Shown here: one piece after another, positions 1 through 5,315 of the stretch
Numbering within the stretch: the stretch's first letter is position 1
Layout of the letters: the number at the start of each line of letters is the position of its first letter
Source: Bergeyella zoohelcum
GTDB taxonomy: Bacteria > Bacteroidota > Bacteroidia > Flavobacteriales > Weeksellaceae
Reading direction: 5' to 3'
Length of the DNA: 5,315 nt
Assembly: GCA_030523905.1 (NCBI GenBank)
Contig: JAUNHO010000088.1
Span: forward strand, 1-5,315
Position numbers and translations under genes: made by a program
The notes under the pieces: model-generated
Told to the model about the DNA's origin: nothing
What the model saw: only the letters and a program-made list of their open reading frames with translations
The model's database searches: none

Positions 1-756
1 CAATGTTCTTTCAGAATAATTAATCACCTCGCCTTTTTCTTTGCCCAAATGATAATTCTCCATTTTTCCGCCCTTAAATTCTCTGAAAGGGTCTAAAAAA
101 TAATTCATTTTTAGTTTATGAACATCTTTTAAGCTAAGTTTAAGAGGGTCTTTGATGTAGTATTTTTCCAAAAAACCACTGGTATCATATTCTTTTTCCA
201 AAACTTTATTTTGTAGAAACTGAAAAATATAATCGCTGTTTTCATCTCTTATCTCAAGAATCAATCCTGGCAAACCGTGGAATTTGTAAGGTCCATAGCT
301 TATGTTCAAATCCTTAGTAAACCACGCTTCCCAGTTTCTTCCCTCAAAATTAGCTGTTGCTTTTTGGACTTTATAACCACTTATTTCTTTGATGTCTTGG
401 TGCAATTTCCACTTGATGTCATCTTTAGTTTCATAGGAAAAATAATCCCCAATAACATTTCCGTAATTTGTAGTAACACCTGTATTCAAGTTTTTTGAAA
501 CCCTTTCTAAATAATATGGATTAGCAAACATTATATTCCCCGATTTGGAATTTCGGTTGATGGAATCATATTTGATATACTCCGCAGCATAAGATTTCAC
601 GGTATTTTTATTAATATCCGTTACTATCATTTCTTTATGATGCCCCTCCATACCTTTTACCACTTTGAACAATACCGAATAGTAGAGCCTATGCGTCTGC
701 CCAAAAACACTTACACTAAATGCTAAAAGCATTCCTAATAATACGCTATTTTTCAT
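1..756 (-). CDS. GLPGLI family secreted protein (C-terminus beyond window)
   Basis: The frame is open from an ATG at 754-756 to the left edge, giving 252 residues with no stop, so the gene is cut by the window. Residues 1-19 look like a signal peptide: a Lys near the start, a hydrophobic stretch (LLGMLLAFSVSVF), then a likely cleavage before QTH, so the protein is probably exported to the periplasm or cell surface. The family signature HGLPGLI lies at 160-166, preceded by the usual GR-W-AWFT (139-147) and GPYKFHG. These proteins are common in Bacteroidota, often in several copies, and their function is unknown. It lies 105 bp downstream of the methionine operon on the same strand but has its own good promoter match, so it need not belong to that operon. 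The family call is firm and no function can be given. Confidence 0.9.
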   Translation of the reverse strand, partial: MKNSVLLGMLLAFSVSVFGQTHRLYYSVLFKVVKGMEGHHKEMIVTDINKNTVKSYAAEYIKYDSINRNSKSGNIMFANPYYLERVSKNLNTGVTTNYGNVIGDYFSYETKDDIKWKLHQDIKEISGYKVQKATANFEGRNWEAWFTKDLNISYGPYKFHGLPGLILEIRDENSDYIFQFLQNKVLEKEYDTSGFLEKYYIKDPLKLSLKDVHKLKMNYFLDPFREFKGGKMENYHLGKEKGEVINYSERTL

Positions 757-796
757 GATGTAAAATATTTAGAATTAGACTTTTATGTTCTTGTTA

Positions 797-825
797 CAAA
801 TATATAATTTTTAGTTTAATTCCAA
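797..825 (-). promoter_or_regulatory. Bacteroidota-type promoter for the GLPGLI gene
   Basis: On the minus strand a -7 box TATATTTG (797-804) matches TAnnTTTG exactly. A TTG (823-825) lies 18 nt upstream of it, within the spacing known for Bacteroidota and flavobacterial promoters. Transcription would start some 30-40 nt before the ATG at 756. The match is to a short, AT-rich consensus and is unproven, but both boxes and the position fit. Confidence 0.6.
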
Positions 826-861
826 AATATTTCACTATTGTTTTTCAGAAGAAATAACAAA

Positions 862-2028
862 CTACGCTTCCAACGCTTGTTTCAAATCAGCGATGATGTC
901 CTCTACATTTTCAAGCCCTACGCTACAACGCACCAGCCCTGGTGTAATGCCCACTTCCAAGCGGTCTTCTTCGGTGAGTTTGGAGTGAGTTGTGGAGGCT
1001 GGGTGGGTTACAATGGTTCTGGTATCTCCCAAATTCGGGGAGAGCGAACACATTTTTATATTATTCAAAAATTTTCTACCGCTTTCTATTCCGCCTTTTA
1101 TCTCAAAAGCCACGATATTTCCGCCCAGTTTCATTTGTTTTTTGGCAATTTCATAACTCGGATGCGATTTCAAAAACGGATATTTTACCAAAGAAACATT
1201 TGGGTGAGCTTCCAAAAATTCGGCTACTTTTAGAGTGTTTTCGCAGTGTTTTTCCAAACGAACCGCCAAGGTTTCCAAACTTTTGCTCAAAACCCAAGCA
1301 TTAAACGGCGAAAGCGAAGGCCCTGTATTCCTTGAAAATAGGTAAATCTCGCGGATTAAATCGGCTCTACCAACGGCTATTCCGCCCAAAACTCGCCCTT
1401 GTCCGTCAATCATTTTCGTAGCGGAATGAATCACCACATCGGCTCCGTATTTTATCGGTTGTTGAAGGTAAGGCGTTGCAAAACAATTATCTACAATGAA
1501 AATAAGGTTGTGTTTTTTGGCAAAATTCCCGAAAAATTCCAAATCCAAAATCTCAATGGCAGGGTTGGTAGGCGTTTCCAAATAAAGAAAACGAGTGTTG
1601 GGCTTCAAATACTTCTCCAAATCGGTTTCATTTGCCTTGAAATAAGTGGTTTCTACGCTCCATTTTGGGAAATGCGTTTTGAACAAATAATGCGTAGAAC
1701 CAAACACCGACTGGCAGCTCAAAATATGGTCATTGGGCTTCAAAAGTGCGTTGAAAGAGGCAAAAACCGCCGCCATTCCAGAGGAAAAAGCATACCCAGC
1801 CTCTGCACCTTCCATTTGAGCGATTTTTTTGGTAAATTCATTCACATTTGGGTTGGAATATCGGCTGTAAATATTATGTTCCACCTCCTCGGCAAAGGCT
1901 GCTCTCATCTGCTCGGCATCTTCAAAAACAAAACTTGAAGTGAGATACAACGGCACAGAATGCTCCTGATATTGCGTTCTCTCTATCTGATTTCTAATGG
2001 ATTGGGTATTGAAATTATTATCGTTCAT
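862..2028 (-). CDS. metZ: O-acylhomoserine sulfhydrylase (MetZ-like, PLP-dependent)
   Basis: This cytosolic enzyme of the Cys/Met-metabolism PLP family (cystathionine gamma-synthase-like, aminotransferase fold type I) should make homocysteine from O-acylhomoserine and sulfide. It has 388 residues, a normal length. Visible sites are YSRYSNPN (54-61; Tyr and Arg contact the PLP phosphate of the partner subunit), FSSGMAA (81-87), Asp180 in IVDNCFATP (pyridine nitrogen), the PLP lysine Lys205 in HSATKMIDGQGR, and Arg367 in GLVRCSVGLE (substrate carboxylate). Two features favour MetZ over cystathionine gamma-synthase or methionine gamma-lyase: GQGRVLGG after the lysine, and Phe109 in VFGST where those enzymes usually have the PLP-stacking Tyr. 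It is the last gene of the operon, 39 bp after homoserine dehydrogenase, with an A-rich stretch and no Shine-Dalgarno before the ATG. The family is certain; the choice of acetyl or succinyl ester, and the exact subfamily, are inferred. Confidence 0.9.
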   Translation of the reverse strand: MNDNNFNTQSIRNQIERTQYQEHSVPLYLTSSFVFEDAEQMRAAFAEEVEHNIYSRYSNPNVNEFTKKIAQMEGAEAGYAFSSGMAAVFASFNALLKPNDHILSCQSVFGSTHYLFKTHFPKWSVETTYFKANETDLEKYLKPNTRFLYLETPTNPAIEILDLEFFGNFAKKHNLIFIVDNCFATPYLQQPIKYGADVVIHSATKMIDGQGRVLGGIAVGRADLIREIYLFSRNTGPSLSPFNAWVLSKSLETLAVRLEKHCENTLKVAEFLEAHPNVSLVKYPFLKSHPSYEIAKKQMKLGGNIVAFEIKGGIESGRKFLNNIKMCSLSPNLGDTRTIVTHPASTTHSKLTEEDRLEVGITPGLVRCSVGLENVEDIIADLKQALEA

Positions 2029-2067
2029 TTTTTATTTTTTTATGATTATTAATAAAAATTATACTTT

Positions 2068-3612
2068 TTATCTACTCGCTTCGCTCAGTCTCAAAATATC
2101 TCCAAATACGCCACGAGCGGTAACCGCTGCACCAGCTCCAGCCCCCATTATCACGATAGGGTTTTCGCCATAGCTTTCGGTATAGATTTCAAAAATAGAG
2201 TCCGATCCTTTTAGTTGCCCCAAAGCCGAATTGGCAGGAACGGCAACCAGTTTCACATCGAGTTCGCCTTTTTCTTGGCTCAAATCTCCGTGAAGATCGC
2301 CCACATATCGCAATACATAGCCGTGTTCTTGGTTTTCCTTAATCTGCTGATATTCTGCATCTAATTCCTCTAAACGAGCGTTAAATTCCTCTTTGTCAAT
2401 GGATAAAAGATGCTCTGGAACCAAATTATGAATGTTAATATCCTCAAATTCATTGATTAAATCCAACTCACGAGCCAAAATTAAAAGTTTTCTGGCTACA
2501 TCATTTCCGCTTAAATCTTCGCGAGGGTCTGGCTCGGTAAAGCCTTTATCCATCGCCTCTTTCACTATGGTAGAGAACTTCTCATCTCTTACCGAAAAGT
2601 TATTAAAAATATAACTCAATGACCCTGAAAATACACCTTTTATCCTCGTAATATTTTCGCCCGAAAGATGCAAAAGTTTAATGGTGTCAATCAGCGGAAG
2701 CCCTGCCCCTACATTGGTTTCGTAAAGGTATTTTTTCTTATTTTTCTCTAAAATTTTTCTAAAATCTTTATATTCCGCAATCGGTAAAGTGTTGAAAATC
2801 TTGTTAGAAGACACCACATCAAAGCCGTGTTCTACCAAATCTGGATAATGTTTCACAAACGCTTTACTCGCCGTATTATCTACCGCAATAAGGTTTTCAA
2901 ACTGATTTTCCTTCACGAATTGATACAAATCTTCCAGCGTATTTTCGGTATTGGAAAACTTGATTTTCTGTCTCCAATCGCTACCAAAACCGCCTTTGCT
3001 CAACACAATATTTTTGGAATTGGCAATGGCAATTATTTTCAAATCAATTCTTTTTCGCTCCAAAATATCATAAGCGGAATCCAAAATCTGCTCCACCAAA
3101 GTTCCACCCACATTGCCGTGACCGATGAGAGCCAAATGCACCACTTTCGGTTTGCCATAGATTTCGGTTTCTATGATATTTTTTGTCTTATCTGTCTGAT
3201 TACTAGCTACTACCAAATTTACACGACCCGCCGCCGCGACTTGGTTCAATAATAATGGGAAGATTTTATTTCGTTGAAGTTCGGTAAGGATTTTATTAAA
3301 ATTATCCGTAACCAAACCAACGACCGACAGCTGATTAATACTATATATCTGACTTACGATGCCGTTTGCGAGTTCGTTTTCAAATTCATTTTTGAGACAA
3401 TCTACCGCAATTTCTGCCTGTGCCTCATCTACCAAAACCGAAATTCCGTTTTCTATTGCCTGTTGGGAAATCACGCCCACGGAAACGCCCGCCGTTTGCA
3501 ATGCCGAGAAAATACGAGAATCTATCCCGATTTGTCCTAAAAAGTCTTTACCCTCAAAATTTACAATTGCTTTATTTGGGTAAATGGTAAGAGTTTCATT
3601 TATATGATTCAT
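2068..3612 (-). CDS. Homoserine dehydrogenase with two N-terminal ACT domains (ThrA-type, no kinase)
   Basis: It reduces aspartate 4-semialdehyde to homoserine with NAD(P)H, supplying the next enzyme, MetX. The 514 residues align by eye with the C-terminal part of fused aspartokinase/homoserine dehydrogenase (ThrA). Two ACT-like regulatory segments come first (about 14-80 and 93-152), each keeping the Gln of the usual effector motif (VISQ ending at Gln50, LLNQ ending at Gln124). The nucleotide-binding loop GHGNVGG (164-170) follows, then ANSK (197-200), SSNK (268-271), ETNVGAGLP (298-306), GVFSGSLSYIFN (326-337), and the catalytic stretch with Glu360, Asp371 and Lys375, matching yeast Glu208, Asp219 and Lys223. 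The end, GAGAGAAVTARGVFGDILR, is typical. No kinase domain is present and only 53 bp separate it from metX, so this is not a broken fusion here. It is the middle gene of the SAM-controlled operon. The effector is unknown. Confidence 0.94.
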   Translation of the reverse strand: MNHINETLTIYPNKAIVNFEGKDFLGQIGIDSRIFSALQTAGVSVGVISQQAIENGISVLVDEAQAEIAVDCLKNEFENELANGIVSQIYSINQLSVVGLVTDNFNKILTELQRNKIFPLLLNQVAAAGRVNLVVASNQTDKTKNIIETEIYGKPKVVHLALIGHGNVGGTLVEQILDSAYDILERKRIDLKIIAIANSKNIVLSKGGFGSDWRQKIKFSNTENTLEDLYQFVKENQFENLIAVDNTASKAFVKHYPDLVEHGFDVVSSNKIFNTLPIAEYKDFRKILEKNKKKYLYETNVGAGLPLIDTIKLLHLSGENITRIKGVFSGSLSYIFNNFSVRDEKFSTIVKEAMDKGFTEPDPREDLSGNDVARKLLILARELDLINEFEDINIHNLVPEHLLSIDKEEFNARLEELDAEYQQIKENQEHGYVLRYVGDLHGDLSQEKGELDVKLVAVPANSALGQLKGSDSIFEIYTESYGENPIVIMGAGAGAAVTARGVFGDILRLSEASR

Positions 3613-3665
3613 TGTTGATATTTTTTACTTGTTAAAATTAATTTATAGCCAATTTTCAGCGATAT

Positions 3666-4610
3666 TTAGAAGATAATTTTCTTAAAAATCTCCGCTAATT
3701 GCTCGTATTCCATCAAGAAAGCATCGTGTCCGTGTATGGATTTGATTTGATGAAAATGAACATTCGGTTTCTTGGGTTTCAGAGCCTCGTAGCACTTTTT
3801 GATTTCAAAATCAGGGAAAAACAAATCCGAATCTACCGAAATAAGATGAATATCCGCCGTGATTTCAGGGAGTAATTTTTCATCAGCATCAATGGTCATC
3901 AGCAAATGATTCATCAAGCGATATGCCTGAATATCAAATCTTTGATCTAATGCTCTACCGTGATAATTGAGCCAATCGTGAGATTTCCAAAGCCCATTTT
4001 CATTTATTTTTTCTCGCTTAAATCTATGGTTGAGAGACTCTGGCGTTCGGTAGCAAAGCATCGCGTGAATACGGGCTTTCTGCATCGGTTCGGTGGTATT
4101 TTCCAATAAAAATTTCTGCACCAAACATTGGGAATACAGCCAGTCGGTAGTCTTAAAATCCGTAGCCACAGGAACGAAAATATGAGCCAAATCTGGGCTT
4201 TTCACCAGCATTTCCCAAGCGATAGAGCCACCCACAGAGCCACCAATCAGGATTTCCAGCCGATGAATATTGAGTTTCTTTAATCCCAAAAGAAAAATTT
4301 GTGCAATATCCGAAGCGGTAAAATCCTCGTAATTATCCATAAAAAATCCGTCGTAGCCATTGCCAGGAACATTGAAAGCCAAGATGGTAAAATGCTCCGT
4401 ATCAATGGGTTTTCTTTTTCCCACAAGGGTTTTCCACCAGCCGTTTTCCCCCGCCACATCGGAGTTTCCTGTAAGGGCGTGATTGACCAAAACTACAGGT
4501 GCCGTATGCAGTGGCTTTCCAAAAATTTGGTAAGAAAGAGGCACAGCATATGCCTTTCCGTTTTGGGTTATAAAATCCTCAATATGAATATGTTGTAGCG
4601 ATGTTTTCAA
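3666..4610 (-). CDS. metX: Homoserine O-acyltransferase (MetX-like alpha/beta hydrolase), TTG start
   Basis: This cytosolic alpha/beta-hydrolase-fold enzyme moves an acyl group from acyl-CoA to homoserine, the committing step towards methionine. Visible sites are the oxyanion region NHALTGNSD (43-51), the nucleophile elbow GGSVGG with Ser125, Asp262 in VDSDLFFP, and His295 in HGHDAFL, giving a full Ser-Asp-His triad. At 314 residues it is shorter than the usual 350-380, and the common GSTGP segment after the NVPG strand is replaced by GNGYDGFF. The start is TTG (4608-4610): the next in-frame upstream stop is 12 nt before it with no ATG or GTG between, and the first in-frame ATG is codon 91, inside the fold. 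It is the first gene of the operon, 58 bp after the SAM-I aptamer. Acetyl or succinyl donor cannot be told from sequence; acetyl is the usual annotation. Confidence 0.9.
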   Translation of the reverse strand: MKTSLQHIHIEDFITQNGKAYAVPLSYQIFGKPLHTAPVVLVNHALTGNSDVAGENGWWKTLVGKRKPIDTEHFTILAFNVPGNGYDGFFMDNYEDFTASDIAQIFLLGLKKLNIHRLEILIGGSVGGSIAWEMLVKSPDLAHIFVPVATDFKTTDWLYSQCLVQKFLLENTTEPMQKARIHAMLCYRTPESLNHRFKREKINENGLWKSHDWLNYHGRALDQRFDIQAYRLMNHLLMTIDADEKLLPEITADIHLISVDSDLFFPDFEIKKCYEALKPKKPNVHFHQIKSIHGHDAFLMEYEQLAEIFKKIIF

Positions 4611-4655
4611 TTTTATTTTAATTTATTATATGCCTTGAAAATGCTACAAAAGTAG
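4604..4655 (-). promoter_or_regulatory. Possible riboswitch expression platform around the metX start
   Basis: Between the aptamer and metX there is no GC-rich hairpin followed by a U tract. On the minus strand there is a small hairpin CTAC-TTTT-GTAG (4644-4655), followed directly by CATTTTCAA (4635-4643). Seven bases of that segment (4635-4641) are complementary to TTGAAAA, which includes the metX start codon (4604-4610). A longer stretch, 4635-4647, can pair with 4762-4774, which covers the leader and most of the P1 5' strand (11 Watson-Crick and 2 G-U pairs). A SAM-dependent choice between these helices is plausible. The start-codon helix has only one G-C pair and a 24-nt loop, so this is tentative. 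Confidence 0.4.
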
Positions 4656-4668
4656 AAAAATAGGTTTC

Positions 4669-4766
4669 GTTATCTTTCCTTTTTAAGGATAGAATTTAGC
4701 ACCTTCTCGCTTGGCAAGGGTTGCTAAGGTTTCACAGAGTCTAATCTCTCCACCTTTCTTGATAAC
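4669..4766 (-). ncRNA. SAM-I (S-box) riboswitch aptamer controlling the met operon
   Basis: Read on the minus strand this has the complete class I SAM aptamer. P1 is GTTATC (4761-4766) with GATAAC (4669-4674). P2 is AAGGT (4752-4756) with ACCTT (4726-4730), containing the conserved kink-turn bases (GGTGGAG, GTGAAACC) and an outer AGAG/CTCT stem. The pseudoknot pairs TAGA of the P2 loop with TCTA just after GCTAAAT. P3 closes with CCTT/AAGG, and P4 is TCCTT-AAA-AAGGA (4677-4689). The signature strings AGCAACC and GGTGCTAAA are present. SAM-I aptamers bind S-adenosylmethionine and usually turn expression off. It lies in the leader of metX-hom-metZ, whose product methionine is the precursor of SAM, so the regulation makes sense. 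Confidence 0.96.
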
Positions 4767-4799
4767 ATTTTCAAAATCAGAATGAACGAATTGCAACGG

Positions 4800-4830
4800 C
4801 AAAGGTAATACTTATTTTTGGTTCTACCAA
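4800..4830 (-). promoter_or_regulatory. Promoter of the met operon
   Basis: On the minus strand TACCTTTG (4800-4807) matches the Bacteroidota -7 consensus TAnnTTTG, with TTG (4828-4830) 20 nt upstream. Transcription would begin around 4790-4795, some 25-30 nt before the first base of P1, so the whole aptamer would be in the transcript. The fit to both boxes and to the riboswitch position makes this the likely promoter, though it is not proven. Confidence 0.65.
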
Positions 4831-4859
4831 TCTTTTTTATGTTTTGAAGTAAAAATGAT

Positions 4860-4867
4860 TATCTTTG
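4860..4867 (+). promoter_or_regulatory. Possible -7 box for the glycosyltransferase gene
   Basis: TATCTTTG matches TAnnTTTG and lies 33 nt before the ATG at 4901. No good TTG is found 17-23 nt upstream; the nearest, at 4844-4846, is only 13 nt away. Some promoter for this gene is expected here because its upstream neighbour is divergent. The low score reflects the missing upstream box. Confidence 0.35.
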
Positions 4868-4900
4868 TGCCATATAATTAGGGAAATAATTGGGGGCAAA

Positions 4901-5315
4901 ATGTATCTCATCAAACAAAATAAATTAGAATTTTATATTTTGGGCTATTTAAGATTTATTTTGCCTAAGGGAAACTTGTCTCGTAAAATAGAGAAATTGA
5001 AATCAAAACTATCTGATAATCAGATGAAAGAAGCCGAAAATCGTGCAAATTATTATTGTAAAAATTTTTATGATAAGGTAAGCGGAAAGACTTTTATTCG
5101 GCATTTGAAAAAGCCCCAAACCCCAAAAGCATATTATTTTGACACTTACGAATACGCTCGTTATTTTGATGAAAATCAGCCGATAGACTTTGTTTTTGGC
5201 GATGTAACTCACATTCCCGACACGCCTTCTATTGTGAAAAGCCGACCGATTTCGGATAACAATCAAAATAGCGTTCTGCTGAATTTGGACAAGGCTCGGC
5301 ATTTTGTTTGGGTGA
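4901..5315 (+). CDS. Glycosyltransferase family 90 (LPS-modifying type), N-terminal part
   Basis: The frame is open from ATG 4901-4903 to the right edge, 138 full codons with no stop. Recognised motifs are DTYEYARYF (81-89), FGDVTHIPDTPSIVKSRPI (99-117) and NSVLLNLDKARHF (123-135), which are typical of Bacteroidota proteins annotated as glycosyl transferase family 90 or lipopolysaccharide A/CAP10-like. Such enzymes transfer sugars onto surface polysaccharide, here perhaps lipopolysaccharide; donor and acceptor are unknown. There is no signal peptide; the start (LEFYILGYLRFILP, 9-22) is hydrophobic and might sit at the inner membrane. The catalytic C-terminal part lies outside the window. It is divergent from the met operon with 290 bp between, so no functional link is implied. 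A G-run lies before the start (TTGGGGGC), without a proper Shine-Dalgarno. The family is recalled from motifs, not searched. Confidence 0.82.
   Translation, partial: MYLIKQNKLEFYILGYLRFILPKGNLSRKIEKLKSKLSDNQMKEAENRANYYCKNFYDKVSGKTFIRHLKKPQTPKAYYFDTYEYARYFDENQPIDFVFGDVTHIPDTPSIVKSRPISDNNQNSVLLNLDKARHFVWV

Noticed and set aside
757..861. Terminator between metZ and the GLPGLI gene
   Set aside because: Only a 5-bp TTGTT/AACAA stem with a 13-nt loop can be drawn, with no GC-rich stem or U tract, so read-through remains possible.
838..1304. Two overlapping plus-strand open frames
   Set aside because: Both lie over the metZ 3' half and their composition is that of a reverse-strand shadow.
1399..1938. 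179-codon open frame on the plus strand
   Set aside because: It lies wholly antisense to the metZ-like gene, whose PLP motifs are intact. The translation has no recognisable motif and looks like a shadow frame.
2827..3252. 141-codon open frame on the plus strand
   Set aside because: It is antisense to the homoserine dehydrogenase nucleotide-binding and catalytic region, with no family features of its own.
4644..4655. CTAC-TTTT-GTAG hairpin as an intrinsic terminator
   Set aside because: The stem has four pairs and no U tract follows on the minus strand (the next bases are CATTTTCAAGG).
5009..5302. 97-codon open frame on the minus strand
   Set aside because: It is antisense to the glycosyltransferase motifs (DTYEYARYF, PSIVKSRPI). 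The hydrophobic look comes from the complement of Lys/Asn/Asp-rich codons.
1..5315. CRISPR array, tRNA or rRNA gene, insertion sequence or defence system
   Set aside because: No direct-repeat and spacer pattern, cloverleaf, transposase motif or terminal inverted repeat was seen. The region reads as ordinary core metabolism with two partial neighbours.

Overview
The window is AT-rich DNA from a member of the Bacteroidota, most likely class Flavobacteriia. This rests on three things. There is a GLPGLI-family secreted protein. The promoter-like sites fit the Bacteroidota pattern TTG - about 20 nt - TAnnTTTG. The genes lack Shine-Dalgarno sequences and have A-rich stretches before their starts. 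The genus cannot be fixed from the sequence.

Layout. Bases 1-756 (minus) hold a GLPGLI-family protein with a signal peptide; its C-terminus lies beyond the left edge. Bases 862-4610 (minus) hold a three-gene methionine operon, transcribed in the order metX-like homoserine O-acyltransferase (3666-4610), homoserine dehydrogenase with N-terminal ACT domains (2068-3612), and metZ-like O-acylhomoserine sulfhydrylase (862-2028). Gaps between the operon genes are only 53 and 39 bp. Bases 4611-4900 are intergenic and carry the operon's leader, read on the minus strand: a promoter (4800-4830), a complete SAM-I (S-box) riboswitch aptamer (4669-4766) and a possible expression platform (4604-4655). From 4901 on the plus strand runs the start of a family 90 glycosyltransferase, cut by the right edge.

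How the genes work together. Homoserine dehydrogenase makes homoserine from aspartate semialdehyde, MetX activates it by O-acylation, and the MetZ-type enzyme replaces the acyloxy group with sulfide to give homocysteine. That is the direct sulfhydrylation route to methionine. SAM, made from methionine, would feed back through the riboswitch on all three genes. No aspartokinase or methionine synthase is in the window.

The pathway and riboswitch class are known. The least ordinary part is the region between the aptamer and metX. It has no intrinsic terminator, metX appears to start with TTG, and the start codon, a downstream segment and the P1 5' strand plus its leader share complementary sequences that could form mutually exclusive helices. 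This would make a translational switch without a Shine-Dalgarno sequence. It is a hypothesis. The flanking partial genes look ordinary.
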